Assembly (NCBI GenBank): GCA_028277945.1
Contig: JANQFH010000068.1
Span: 362,223 to 426,222 of the forward strand
From: Oligoflexia bacterium
GTDB lineage: Bacteria > Bdellovibrionota_G > JANQFH01
DNA length: 64,000 nt
Direction: 5' to 3'
Positions 34,226-43,838 of this stretch are shown piece by piece. How positions within the stretch are numbered: position 1 is the stretch's first letter; every line of letters begins with the position of its first letter. Position numbers and translations under genes: made by a program. The notes under the pieces are model-generated. The model made no database searches, was not told the DNA's origin, and was given only the letters and a program-made list of their open reading frames with translations.

Positions 34226-35689
34226 ATGGTTAAAAGTGCTTCCGGATCCAAGCATTTCGGAAAGTATGTTATTGAAAGCAAAATCGGCATTGGTGGTATG
34301 GCTGAAGTGTACCGGGCCCGTCTTGCAAACAACGAAGGTTCCGTATTTGCCATTAAGAAAATACTATCGCACTACTCTCGTGACGAGAATCTCATTTCGA
34401 TGCTCGTTAATGAGGCGAAGGTAAGTGTCTCTCTTAGACATCCTAATATTGTGCCCATTTACGACTTTGGCCGAGTTGGCGACAGCTACTACATTGCCAT
34501 GGAATTTGTTCGTGGCAAAAATCTTAAGGACATTGTTCAAGAATGTCGTCGTCGAGGAATGTGGATATCGCCCAAACTCGCCCTCTTCATTATGATGGAA
34601 GTCCTAGAGGCTCTTGCTTATGCACATAATCGGCGTGATAATTTCAACCAGCCTCTAGAAATTGTCCATAGAGACGTCAGTCCGCAAAACATCATGATCT
34701 CGGAAAGCGGTTCTGTGAAAATCTTGGATTTTGGCATTGCTAAAGTCCGGGGCAAAGCGGCTGAGACGCAAACCGGCATTCTCAAAGGCAAGTTCGGTTA
34801 TATGTCCCCGGAACAGGCAAAAGGCAAGCGGGTGGATGCCAGAACAGATATCTTTTCAGCAGGTATTCTTTTGTATGAGATGTTGACACTAGAAAATCCT
34901 TTTCTGGCAGATACAGAACTTGAAACGCTGAGGAATGTAAAACGTGCTAAATATGTAAACCCTCGGCTACTCAATAAAACTATTCCTAAAAGCATAGAAA
35001 AGATTATCTCAAAAGCCCTCAAAAAAAATAGATTAGGACGATACAGGACGACGGAAGCATTTCAAAGGCACATCTACAAGGTTCAGAGTAATGAGGTTGG
35101 CTTTGGTGGGGCCACGGAACTATGCAATTTTATAATGGCTCTGTTTCAAACAGAAACAACGCCGCCCAAGAAGTTTACACTAGAAGAGCGGATTCCCGAG
35201 GTTTCGGATGTGAAATTAATCGAGAAAGGGGGAGTAAAACGAGCTGTCGTTGTCGTATCGTTGCTCATCGTCATTGTCATCTGCTGGTCCTATCGTAGCC
35301 ATTTAAGTGTTATGACGAGGAATGTGTTGTTGACAGCACGCAACTGGTTCCGTGGTTTTACCGCCTCTCCTCGTCCGCTAGATAGTCTGGGTGGACAACC
35401 GGAGAGAGTCCAGCGGAGAACCTCAACTCGGCCATTTTTACAAGAAAATCCAAGAGTTATCTTCGAGGGCGAGGCCCAGGCCCAACTTGGGCGGCTACCG
35501 TTCGAGCAGTTCGAGACACTGCGTAACGACGTTGCCGATAAATTGATCGCCTACTTGAAAGACCGCCTTGACACTAAGCCGTATCCGTATGGTCGGACTC
35601 AGCAAGCCGAAATTCCAGGTTACCATCTAACCTACCGAGTTTTTCATCAAGGGGAGGTTATTGCAGTTTCAGCTATTCACGAGAAGTGA
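34226..35689 (+). CDS. Hanks-type serine/threonine protein kinase, membrane-anchored
   Basis: 487 residues. Kinase domain at about 10-285: Gly loop IGIGGMAEVYRA, ATP-binding Lys in VFAIKKIL, catalytic loop VHRDVSPQNIM and DFG in ILDFGIAK, then the activation segment GILKGKFGYMSPEQA. One transmembrane helix (about 343-360, VVVSLLIVIVICWSY), then some 125 extracytoplasmic residues without PEGA or PASTA repeats. It could phosphorylate partners of the FHA proteins encoded at 25008, 31464 and 51762. No ideal ribosome binding site is seen. Its end overlaps the convergent HEAT gene by 17 nt. Confidence 0.94.
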   Translation: MVKSASGSKHFGKYVIESKIGIGGMAEVYRARLANNEGSVFAIKKILSHYSRDENLISMLVNEAKVSVSLRHPNIVPIYDFGRVGDSYYIAMEFVRGKNLKDIVQECRRRGMWISPKLALFIMMEVLEALAYAHNRRDNFNQPLEIVHRDVSPQNIMISESGSVKILDFGIAKVRGKAAETQTGILKGKFGYMSPEQAKGKRVDARTDIFSAGILLYEMLTLENPFLADTELETLRNVKRAKYVNPRLLNKTIPKSIEKIISKALKKNRLGRYRTTEAFQRHIYKVQSNEVGFGGATELCNFIMALFQTETTPPKKFTLEERIPEVSDVKLIEKGGVKRAVVVVSLLIVIVICWSYRSHLSVMTRNVLLTARNWFRGFTASPRPLDSLGGQPERVQRRTSTRPFLQENPRVIFEGEAQAQLGRLPFEQFETLRNDVADKLIAYLKDRLDTKPYPYGRTQQAEIPGYHLTYRVFHQGEVIAVSAIHEK

Positions 35690-36452
35690 TTAGAGGTGAT
35701 GGGTGTTTATTATTTTGCCACCATTCAATCCAACGTCGAGCTGTCTGGTCTGGATGGCTATTTCTTTGTCCATGGCTTGTTGGATTGAGAGCATTGAGGG
35801 CAACATCAACAATGACAGCCTCTTTCTCCTGCAAACAGGCAATCAAGCTGGGCAAGGACTCCGCTCCGCCAATATTACCGATGGCGTGAATGATGTGCTT
35901 ACGTACCCACAAGCTCTTACCGCGATAAAAGTTTCTTTCTTGCATCAGCTCTTTGGCCAAAAACGGTAGCGATGTTCGATGGGCATAAACTGCCAGGGCA
36001 TCGGCTGCCGCAGCCCGAACCACCATGGCCCGATCTCTTAGTGCGCTGTGTAAATCGTCTAGCACGGAAGCGTCATGGACGATTTCGAGGCCTTTGATTG
36101 CTGCCATGCGTACTAGAAAAACCTTGTTCCTTAAGGCGTTCCGCAGCCTGGTCGTTGCCGGTTTATTCCCAAGCTGTCCGAGCACCACAGCCGCAGACCA
36201 GCGTTTGTCGATATCCAGGTCAGGGTTGTTAAGATAGCGGTCTAACTGGTCTATGAGTTTGTCAGCATAACGATCATAAATTGCCTCGACTTTTGCACTG
36301 GTAAGGGTGCCCTGCTTACTTTGGATGAGTAGTTGTTCTGTATCATGGACAAGCTGGTTTCGTGTGTATGCCTGTGCTAGGCCGGTACCAGCAATTTGGT
36401 GACAGATCGTGATAGCGACAATCCCACAGATAAATTTGTTCAAATTTTTCAT
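35673..36452 (-). CDS. Periplasmic HEAT-repeat protein
   Basis: 259 residues: a signal peptide (FICGIVAITICHQIAGTGLAQA, cleavage likely after AQA; the core is given here as IVAITICHQIAGTGLAQA) and then HEAT repeats, for example DKRWSAAVVLGQLGNKPA, LVRMAAIKGLEIVHD and VVRAAAADALAVYAH. Probably a scaffold in the periplasm. The ATG overlaps the stop of the Wzy-like gene by 4 nt, making it the last gene of the minus-strand gmd series. Convergent 17-nt overlap with the kinase gene. Confidence 0.8.
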   Translation of the reverse strand: MKNLNKFICGIVAITICHQIAGTGLAQAYTRNQLVHDTEQLLIQSKQGTLTSAKVEAIYDRYADKLIDQLDRYLNNPDLDIDKRWSAAVVLGQLGNKPATTRLRNALRNKVFLVRMAAIKGLEIVHDASVLDDLHSALRDRAMVVRAAAADALAVYAHRTSLPFLAKELMQERNFYRGKSLWVRKHIIHAIGNIGGAESLPSLIACLQEKEAVIVDVALNALNPTSHGQRNSHPDQTARRWIEWWQNNKHPSPLITSRE

Positions 36453-38974
36453 GGGATATCCTCCTCACCTTGTGCTCTCAGCATAAGTCTATGGATGGCA
36501 CGACTCTCAGGAGCAATCTTGCTGGCCTTCGATAAGACTTTGATTGCTTGGTCTCGCATTTCCAGCTGTAAGTAAATTTCTGCTAGCGCAATGTGAATTG
36601 AAGAGTCGCGTGGTGTAAGCCTTAGTGCCTCCTTGTAGGCTTCGATAGCCTGGCTATACATTTTACCCTTTTCATACAACGAGGCAAGTAGCTTACGAAA
36701 ATAGCTGTTATCAGGGTTGTCTATAACCAATTGTTTGGCGCCACGCAAAGCATCACGCCATCGGCCGAGTGCCTGTTGTGTGAGGACAAGTTGGGTCTCG
36801 AGGAGCTCACTCATAGGTTTGTTTTTGCGGAGTTCTTGCAGTCTGAGATGCCAGGTCGGTAGAAGAGCAGGCTGCCGTTGTAGCAATCTCTGTACGGCGT
36901 CTATCGCAGAACGATTGCGATCGTCTAGCCAGAGCACCTTGAGGTAGTGTTGCAAAGCTTCCTCTTCAGAACCTGTCTGTATTTTTATTGCTGCCAAAGA
37001 TAGGTAATAACCAACAAGGTTTTTTGGACAGTCTTGTTGGAACTGGCGCAGTGCTTCTGTCGCTCTTTTATTATGATTGAGTTGAATCATCAGTTCAATG
37101 CTGGTTGTTTTGAATCCTGAATCACAGTGAGGAAACCGCTGGCTAGCCTTTTGACTTGCCTTCAGAGCGAACTCTAAATATTTGTTTTTTCTAAGAAATT
37201 CTATCCAGAGGCGTTGGTTTGCAAGGTCTGAGGGTACCAGAGGGGCAATAACAACCGGATCGGTAGTGTAAGATTGGATAACGCCAAGCAGAACAGGTAG
37301 CCTCTCTGGGTTTCTCAACAGTATGGCTTGTAGCAGTTGTATCGCCTCCTCTAAGCGGTCTTCTCTTAGGTAAAATCGCGCTAGAACCTCCTTCATGGCA
37401 GCGTTGTTGCGATCATGTTGCAAAGCCTGTTTTAAGTAGTATTCAGCACGGTCTTTCCTTTGTAACGCCTCCATGACATGTCCCAGCTCTACAGCAGTTG
37501 CGGCATTCTGGTGCGTAAAATATCCCATTGCAGCATACTTCAGAGCTGTACCTAGTTGCTGCTCCTTCCTCAGTTCGCGAGCAGCACGAATTGTGGTTTG
37601 GGGCGTCAGTACCTCGAACCAGCTAAGCTCGGTTCCGTTTTTAGGGCCGCCTTGGGCTTTTCGCCAAGCGAGCCAAACTGTGTAGCAGGATGGCAACAGA
37701 AAAAGTAGGACGACTACGGCTACCAGCGCTTTTTTCAGTTGCAGACGTTTATATGAAGTGTTTTGCGCTTTTCCATTTGCGCTGGGTTGGCTGGTTAGAA
37801 CGGCTGCCAGCAGGGTAAACAGCAAAAGGTTGCATGGTATGCGTAGATTGAAATCGAAGAGTGAATGTATCAACAGGCAGACAATTCCTCCAACAGCTCC
37901 GTAGTATATCGAGTTACGGTTTGCATCAGCCCTTCTCAAAGAAGCGAGTAAAAAGTAGATCAGCAACAACACCAGTACTAAGCCAACGAAACCTTCTTCT
38001 GCCAAAACCTGTAGATAGTCATTATGAGCATAGATCGCTTGATAATGTGTTGTGTCGTTTTGTGTGTACATAAGGTAGGAGTGCTGAAAACTTCCCGGAC
38101 CAGCACCCAACAGCGGATAATCTAGAGAGACACGTGCTGCGGTTACGGCCAAATCTTTGCGGTACTGTAGGCTTACCGTGCTAGACTTGGTAGGAACAAG
38201 GTTTGCAACGATTAACATAATTGTAGCACTAACAGCCAAGGTTCCTAAAAACAGAAGGGTTGCGCGTTTTACGACTAACCGAGAATCTCGAAGCATGATC
38301 AGCAGTAACAGCGGTATGGTGATTAAGAAAGCTAATAAGCCGCCGCGAGAGAGTGTTAACAGCAATGAGATTAAGAGCAGAAGAAACAGCGTTAAAATAG
38401 ACCGGTTTATCAAGCGTCTCTTATTTTCGGCAAGCAACCATTCTGCCAAGGGCAAGAAAATCAGCAACTCTACAAGCCCAGCAACGTGGTTGGGGTTTAA
38501 TAGCGGCCGTTGTGGCAACCAATTATATAGGTCTCCTAGGAATAAGGTGCTCAAGAGTAAATAGAGAGAGATCAGCGTCCCGAAAAGAAGCCAGAGTATT
38601 TTGAAATCTCTGCTAACAACCTGGTACCGCAGTAGCCAACTGCTACTAATGAACAGAAGCATCGTATCTGTGAAGAGCAGCAGATCGTGAATTCCGGTCA
38701 GCAATGCCTGACTCTTGGTAAATGAGAGTGCGGCACAGAGAAGAAAAAGCCCGCCGATGAATACTATCCATTGTCGCGCTGATGTCTTTTCACTAAACCG
38801 TAGTTTAGACTGGATACACCAAGTAGTTAATGTTAAAGCGAAAACCAGGCTTATCTGAATGTGTAAGAAATAACGACTCGTGGCCGTCACTCCACCCCAC
38901 TGTAGAATTGTATATAAGGGTGGCAAGAAACAGGCTAGAAGAAGAATCCGCTGCCATATGAACGCATGAGCCAT
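36449..38974 (-). CDS. O-antigen ligase/polymerase (Wzy_C) family protein with C-terminal TPR repeats
   Basis: 841 residues. The first 420 or so hold ten to eleven transmembrane helices and the Wzy_C/WaaL region, including LLGAGPGSFQHSYLMYTQ and the large-loop HNDYLQVLAEEGFVGL, the usual signature. From about 450 to the end there are tandem tetratricopeptide repeats (for example DRAEYYLKQALQHDRNNAAM and YSQAIEAYKEALRLTPRDS), likely periplasmic. Such proteins polymerise or ligate lipid-linked glycans. Start ATG lies 3 nt from the lipoprotein stop upstream. Confidence 0.9.
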   Translation of the reverse strand: MAHAFIWQRILLLACFLPPLYTILQWGGVTATSRYFLHIQISLVFALTLTTWCIQSKLRFSEKTSARQWIVFIGGLFLLCAALSFTKSQALLTGIHDLLLFTDTMLLFISSSWLLRYQVVSRDFKILWLLFGTLISLYLLLSTLFLGDLYNWLPQRPLLNPNHVAGLVELLIFLPLAEWLLAENKRRLINRSILTLFLLLLISLLLTLSRGGLLAFLITIPLLLLIMLRDSRLVVKRATLLFLGTLAVSATIMLIVANLVPTKSSTVSLQYRKDLAVTAARVSLDYPLLGAGPGSFQHSYLMYTQNDTTHYQAIYAHNDYLQVLAEEGFVGLVLVLLLIYFLLASLRRADANRNSIYYGAVGGIVCLLIHSLFDFNLRIPCNLLLFTLLAAVLTSQPSANGKAQNTSYKRLQLKKALVAVVVLLFLLPSCYTVWLAWRKAQGGPKNGTELSWFEVLTPQTTIRAARELRKEQQLGTALKYAAMGYFTHQNAATAVELGHVMEALQRKDRAEYYLKQALQHDRNNAAMKEVLARFYLREDRLEEAIQLLQAILLRNPERLPVLLGVIQSYTTDPVVIAPLVPSDLANQRLWIEFLRKNKYLEFALKASQKASQRFPHCDSGFKTTSIELMIQLNHNKRATEALRQFQQDCPKNLVGYYLSLAAIKIQTGSEEEALQHYLKVLWLDDRNRSAIDAVQRLLQRQPALLPTWHLRLQELRKNKPMSELLETQLVLTQQALGRWRDALRGAKQLVIDNPDNSYFRKLLASLYEKGKMYSQAIEAYKEALRLTPRDSSIHIALAEIYLQLEMRDQAIKVLSKASKIAPESRAIHRLMLRAQGEEDIP

Positions 38975-38977
38975 CCG

Positions 38978-39592
38978 CTAGTAGCCACACCGTTTTAGTT
39001 GGTCTATGTCGCCGAGCTGAGGCAAGCTTGCCATAAGTGAATCGACGACGTCTTCAAGGGCTAATAGTGTTACACGCGATAGTGGATCACGATTTCGCGC
39101 TGCAATGCCTTGGCTCGACCGCACTATAGTTGAAGACCAAACGATGTCTCCCTTTGGGAGATCATAGAGATGAACTTCAACAGACACAATCGGCTCAACA
39201 CCACGGTTTTTTTCATCGTTCTTGTAGCCATATTCTAGGATTCGGCCACTGATCACTCCATGGGCACGAACAAAGCGTCCTAAATCGCCAGGTTTCTTTA
39301 AGCTGGAAGAGACAGCCGAGGTTTTCAGGAGATATTCTACGTCTTGAACGCCAAGAATTCGGAGACGCCCAGAAGCAAGCAGCATATTTTCGAGTAAATG
39401 CGCGACAACAGTGCCTGCTTGTGGATTGTCAGAAAGATTTTCGAAAGGAAATAGGGCAATGCACTCTATGTTTTCCGCGGCTAGCTGTTTTGAGAGTGCT
39501 ACCGTATGACGATGTTGGCCACAGCTCAGGAAAAGCTGTCCAATCACTCCCGCTAGCAAAGGAAACAATCGAAAATCAAGATGGCGACGCAT
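38978..39592 (-). CDS. CsgG/GNA1162-like predicted lipoprotein
   Basis: 204 residues. Signal peptide with lipobox LFLSC (Cys24). The mature domain, with [36 protein letters not shown] and [12 protein letters not shown], resembles the CsgG/DUF799 class of outer-membrane lipoproteins that bind or export polymers. It begins inside the end of gmd (17-nt overlap) and is followed at 3 nt by the Wzy-like gene, so a role in export or assembly of the polysaccharide is inferred. Not long enough to be a full CsgG pore. Confidence 0.7.
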   Translation of the reverse strand: MRRHLDFRLFPLLAGVIGQLFLSCGQHRHTVALSKQLAAENIECIALFPFENLSDNPQAGTVVAHLLENMLLASGRLRILGVQDVEYLLKTSAVSSSLKKPGDLGRFVRAHGVISGRILEYGYKNDEKNRGVEPIVSVEVHLYDLPKGDIVWSSTIVRSSQGIAARNRDPLSRVTLLALEDVVDSLMASLPQLGDIDQLKRCGY

Positions 39593-40565
39593 CGATTTGG
39601 CGCTGTTTCTTTAGCAGCGCAAGGTCATAATCGACCATCATGCGAACAAGCTCTTTAAATGAAACCTTAGGTTTCCAACCTAACTCTCGATGTGCGCGGC
39701 TCGCATCACCACACAAGACTTCCACTTCAGCAGGGCGAAAGAGTTCTTCATCCTGGCGTACATAATCTGTGTAATTGAGTTTAAGGTAGGAAAAAGCTTC
39801 CTCAGCAAAGTCGCGAACAGAGTGAGTTTCTCCCGTTGCTATGACATAGGTGTTTGGTTTATCATTTTGTAGCATTAGCCACATTGCCTGAATGTAGTCA
39901 CCCGCGAAACCCCAGTCTCTCCTGGCCTCGAGATTTCCTAGGGGCAGCTCTTTAGCAAGACCTAGTTTTATCTTTGCCGCTGTATGAGATATCTTACGGG
40001 TTACAAACTCAAGACCTCGACGTGGACTTTCGTTGTTGAAAAGAATTCCTGGTACGGCAAAGAGGTTATACGATTCTCGATAATTAATCGTAATATAGTG
40101 GCCGTAAACCTTAGCAACTCCATAGGGACTACGCGGATAAAAAGGCGTGTCTTCATTCTGGGGCGATTCTCTCACTTTTCCAAACATCTCGCTACTTGAA
40201 GCTTGATAGAATCTGATACTCGGATCAACAAATTTAATTGCCTCAAGGATTCGCGTCACGCCGAGCGCATTGAACTGACCAGTAAGATAAGGTTGTTCCC
40301 ACGATGTAGGGACAAAACTCTGTGCTGCAAGATTGTATACCTCTTGCGGATGGATTTCCTGTAGCAGTTTGATGAGGGACATTAGATCCAGTAGATCTCC
40401 CCGTACTAGTTCTATGTCGTTACGGATATGCTGAATTCTTTCGAAGTTTTCCGAACTTGAGCGGCGCACCATCCCAAACACACGGTAGTCTTTTTCTAGA
40501 AGGAATTCGGCAAGGTATGAACCATCTTGGCCAGTAACACCAGTAATCAGCGCTGCACGCTTCAT
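39576..40565 (-). CDS. gmd: GDP-mannose 4,6-dehydratase
   Basis: Short-chain dehydrogenase that turns GDP-mannose into GDP-4-keto-6-deoxymannose, precursor of GDP-fucose, GDP-rhamnose and GDP-perosamine. 329 residues: NADP-binding [45 protein letters not shown], and the catalytic ASSSEMFG with [12 protein letters not shown] 40565 is chosen as the family start; an in-frame start at 40583 adds six unlike residues. Divergent from the fcl gene, with 140 nt between them that should hold both promoters. Confidence 0.96.
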   Translation of the reverse strand: MKRAALITGVTGQDGSYLAEFLLEKDYRVFGMVRRSSSENFERIQHIRNDIELVRGDLLDLMSLIKLLQEIHPQEVYNLAAQSFVPTSWEQPYLTGQFNALGVTRILEAIKFVDPSIRFYQASSSEMFGKVRESPQNEDTPFYPRSPYGVAKVYGHYITINYRESYNLFAVPGILFNNESPRRGLEFVTRKISHTAAKIKLGLAKELPLGNLEARRDWGFAGDYIQAMWLMLQNDKPNTYVIATGETHSVRDFAEEAFSYLKLNYTDYVRQDEELFRPAEVEVLCGDASRAHRELGWKPKVSFKELVRMMVDYDLALLKKQRQIDASPS

Positions 40566-40705
40566 GTTGAAAATACAACACATATTTTGCTCAGCTGCAA
40601 GAGATTTACCATGGCGGTGCCATTACCGAGATGGACACAGCCTTTGCGTTTGCAGCGAGGGATACTCATGTGTAAGATAATGCAAGTTACGCAGAGGAGA
40701 CGGCG

Positions 40706-41644
40706 GTGTCGTTCTGGGAAGGCAAGCGGGTTACCATAACCGGAGGTACGGGTTTTCTCGGCCGGCATGTCAATGCTGAGCTTGAATCCCTGCCCCTTTC
40801 ATGCATTTATAACGTGTGTCACGAGGATTATGATCTGCGGTTACAGACGGACGTAAGGCAGCTGCTGCAGGAGCATCCTGCTGATGTCATCATTCACCTT
40901 GCTGCGAGAGTAGGTGGGATCGGCTACAATCGCGAAAATCCCGCAACTCTATTTTACGATAACATCATGATGGGGGCTCTGTTACTTGAAGAAGCCCGTT
41001 TGACGGGTGTAAAAAAAATAGTCATTTTGGGGACAGTCTGTGCTTATCCAAAATGGACACCAGCACCCTTTAAAGAAGATGATCTCTGGCAGGGATATCC
41101 CGAGGAAACCAACGCACCGTACGGAATAGCAAAAAAAGCGCTCCTGATACAGTGTCAGGCGTTTCGGCAACAGTATGGCTTAAACGCCATCTATCTACTG
41201 CCCGTCAATCTGTATGGACCCGGTGATAATTTTTCGCCGCAGTCCTCACACGTAATACCGGCACTCATCAAAAAGTTTGTCGACGCTACCAAGCAAGGAC
41301 AATCGACGGTAACTTGCTGGGGTGATGGCTCGGCAACACGAGAGTTTCTCTATGTCAAAGATTGTGCTCGAGCCATTCGTCTTGCCTGCGAACATTATAA
41401 TGATCGTGAGCCGGTCAATATTGGTTCTTCAGAGGAGATCAGCATACGTGATCTTGCGGCCATGATTGCAGAGCTCTGCAATTTTGACGGCAAGATTGTT
41501 TGGGACAAAACCATGCCAGATGGTCAACCTAGACGACTTTTAGACACATCAAGGGCCGCGGCATTATTTCATTTCAAGTGCGAAAAAAGCCTAAAAGATG
41601 GTTTGCAAGAGACGCTCAAGTGGTATCAAAGTCACTCCACATGA
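40706..41644 (+). CDS. fcl: GDP-L-fucose synthase-like epimerase/reductase
   Basis: 312 residues. It should act on the Gmd product by 3,5-epimerisation and 4-reduction to GDP-L-fucose. Visible: VTITGGTGFLGRHV, HLAARVGGIGYNRENP, LGTVCAYPKWTPAPFKED (Ser replaced by Thr/Val relative to LGSSCIYP), and the catalytic NAPYGIAKK. GTG 40706 has AGGAGA upstream. The variant LGTVCAYP form is shared by a recognised subgroup, so exact product is inferred. It is followed by an ATGA overlap with the next glycosyltransferase. Confidence 0.88.
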   Translation: MSFWEGKRVTITGGTGFLGRHVNAELESLPLSCIYNVCHEDYDLRLQTDVRQLLQEHPADVIIHLAARVGGIGYNRENPATLFYDNIMMGALLLEEARLTGVKKIVILGTVCAYPKWTPAPFKEDDLWQGYPEETNAPYGIAKKALLIQCQAFRQQYGLNAIYLLPVNLYGPGDNFSPQSSHVIPALIKKFVDATKQGQSTVTCWGDGSATREFLYVKDCARAIRLACEHYNDREPVNIGSSEEISIRDLAAMIAELCNFDGKIVWDKTMPDGQPRRLLDTSRAAALFHFKCEKSLKDGLQETLKWYQSHST

Positions 41645-42870
41645 AGCAAAAGATTCTTTTTATCAATCAATACTATTATCCTGATCTCGCTTCCACTGGA
41701 CAACTATTAACTCAACTGTGCGAGTCTCTGGCCAAAGATTTCGAAATAGTCGTCTTGACTTCTTTTCCATCATACTCTGTAACCACCACCCATAGAAAGA
41801 AACTTTTTACTCAGGAGTCGCGGAATGGAGTGAGGATAATCAGGGTTTTTAGTACGAGCTTTAATCGCAAAAATCTCTTATTAAGGGCACTGAACTACAT
41901 TACCTATTTTACTTCCGCAACAATTTGCGCGCTGTTCCTGAAAAAACCACACATTGTTGTTGCCCAGACGGACCCTCCTATTATCGGACTCGTGGCGTGT
42001 ATTGTCCATTGGTTACGTGGCAGTCTCTTCTGTCTTGTATGCCAGGATGTTTTTCCAGAGGTGGCTGTGGTTTTGCAAAAGCTCAAAGGCCTACCGATAA
42101 TAATTATGCGATATGTAAGAGACATTTTCTTTCGCACTTCCCAAGCTATTATCACGATTAGTGATGGTATGAAGGAAGAGTTGGTGAAGAGAGGCGCTCG
42201 TGCTGACCGTGTACATGTCATTTCCAACTGGATCGATACCAATATTGTGTGTCCGGTGGACAAGAACAACGCATTTCGTCAGCAGCATGGCCTCATAGAT
42301 TCTTTTGTTGTCATGCACTCAGGAAACATCGGCCTGTCACAGGATTTTGATGTGATTTTAGAGTGCGCGGATAAATTGAGACAACAGGACATTGAGTTTG
42401 TCCTGGTTGGCGATGGTGCTAAGCGAGCCTGGCTTGCGGAAGAGATTGAGCGTCGTCGTCTAAGGCGAATGCGGATTATCGATTACCAGCCGCTAAGTGA
42501 GCTGAGGTTTTCTCTGGGTGCCGCTGATCTTCACCTGGTAACGCTACGGTCGGGTCTTGGTAATCTCATCGTGCCAAGCAAGATCTACGGCATTATGGGG
42601 GCCGCGAGAGCGGTGATTTCAGCATTGCCTTCTGAATCAGAAATTACTAATATTATTAATAGATTTCACTGTGGTGTGATCTGTCGTGAGGGTGACGCTG
42701 CGGAAATCGCCGCTGCCATTTTGCGTCTGCGAGATGATGCCGAGACGACACGGCTGATGGGAGAGCGCGGGCGGGAGGTGGTCTGTCGCTACTTCTCTAG
42801 AGAGGTTGTGGTAGCGCAGTACAAGGAGTTCTTCTCTGCCCTACTCAAGGAGGATGGATTGAAAAAATGA
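41641..42870 (+). CDS. Family 4 glycosyltransferase, WcaI/WbuB-like
   Basis: 409 residues, GT-B fold. The N-terminus KILFINQYYYPDLASTGQLL and DPPIIGLVA are typical of the WcaI/WbuB group (fucosyl or acetamido-sugar transferases). The C-terminal donor domain has VMHSGNIGLSQDFDVI, FVLVGDGAKRAWL and LIVPSKIYGIMGAARAV with the family's Pro-Ser-Lys. Start ATG 41641 overlaps the fcl stop. Its neighbourhood makes GDP-fucose a plausible donor, unproven. It overlaps the following SDR gene by 4 nt. Confidence 0.9.
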   Translation: MKQKILFINQYYYPDLASTGQLLTQLCESLAKDFEIVVLTSFPSYSVTTTHRKKLFTQESRNGVRIIRVFSTSFNRKNLLLRALNYITYFTSATICALFLKKPHIVVAQTDPPIIGLVACIVHWLRGSLFCLVCQDVFPEVAVVLQKLKGLPIIIMRYVRDIFFRTSQAIITISDGMKEELVKRGARADRVHVISNWIDTNIVCPVDKNNAFRQQHGLIDSFVVMHSGNIGLSQDFDVILECADKLRQQDIEFVLVGDGAKRAWLAEEIERRRLRRMRIIDYQPLSELRFSLGAADLHLVTLRSGLGNLIVPSKIYGIMGAARAVISALPSESEITNIINRFHCGVICREGDAAEIAAAILRLRDDAETTRLMGERGREVVCRYFSREVVVAQYKEFFSALLKEDGLKK

Positions 42871-43838
42871 AAGTTTTGGTAACTGGAGGTGCTGGCTTCA
42901 TTGGTTCTCATCTTGGTGAGGCGCTTATGCAACGCAATAACGAGGTCGTTGCTATTGATGACCTTTCCACAGGGGACACAAAGAACCTACATGCTCTAAT
43001 GGAAAAGAAAGGCTTTCAGCTGATAGTTGACTCGGTTCTAAACGAACCCACGCTAGATGCACTCGTTAGAGAGGCCGATCTTATCTATCACTTGGCTGCT
43101 GCAGTTGGAGTCAAGCTTATTGTCAGTCAGCCTGTGAAAACCATTGAAACAAACATTCGCGGTAGTGAAGTCGTGTTGAAATTGGCTAACAAGTGGCGCA
43201 AACCTGTAGTCGTTGCCTCAACCAGCGAAATCTATGGTAAAGGGAGCAGCATTCCTTTTACGGAAACGGATGATATGGTGCTCGGCCCGACTACAAGAAA
43301 TCGATGGAGTTATGCCTGTTCTAAGGCAATTGATGAGTTCCTGGCGCTAGCTTATCATCGTGAAAAGGCGTTGCCAGTCATGTGTGTTCGTCTTTTCAAT
43401 ACCGTGGGGCCACGCCAGGTCGGCCAATACGGCATGGTATTACCCACATTCGCTAGGCAGGCCTTGAGTCATGACCCCATTACTGTGTACGGAGATGGCT
43501 CCCAGAGCCGAACCTTTTGCAGTATCTTTGACGTTGTCGATGCTCTGATCCGTCTTGTCGAAAAAAACGACACCTGGGGTGAAGTTTTCAATATCGGCAG
43601 CGATGAAGAAATTTCTATTTTGGAGTTAGCAAAATTGGTAAAGAAAAAGACAAATAGTCGTTCGGAGATCAAATTTATTTCCTATGATGAGGCCTATGAG
43701 GCTGGTTTCGAAGACATGCAACGTCGGATTCCAAATATCGCCAAGCTAAAGAAGGCCATCGGATTTCAGCCACGCCATTCCATCTCCGCGATTATTGATC
43801 AGGTGGTGGAGTCTCTTAAAAAAAGTAATTCCAGCTGA
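42867..43838 (+). CDS. NAD-dependent nucleotide-sugar epimerase/dehydratase (SDR)
   Basis: 323 residues. Extended SDR: VLVTGGAGFIGSHLGEAL, IDDLSTGDTKNL, YHLAAAVGVKLIV, catalytic STSEIYG with YACSKAIDE, and RLFNTVGPRQ, VYGDGSQSRTFCSIFDVVDA. This pattern is closest to UDP-glucuronate decarboxylase and 4-epimerase-like enzymes; the exact substrate cannot be set. ATGA overlap upstream and a one-base TGATG overlap downstream place it in the fcl-to-WecA operon. Confidence 0.88.
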   Translation: MKVLVTGGAGFIGSHLGEALMQRNNEVVAIDDLSTGDTKNLHALMEKKGFQLIVDSVLNEPTLDALVREADLIYHLAAAVGVKLIVSQPVKTIETNIRGSEVVLKLANKWRKPVVVASTSEIYGKGSSIPFTETDDMVLGPTTRNRWSYACSKAIDEFLALAYHREKALPVMCVRLFNTVGPRQVGQYGMVLPTFARQALSHDPITVYGDGSQSRTFCSIFDVVDALIRLVEKNDTWGEVFNIGSDEEISILELAKLVKKKTNSRSEIKFISYDEAYEAGFEDMQRRIPNIAKLKKAIGFQPRHSISAIIDQVVESLKKSNSS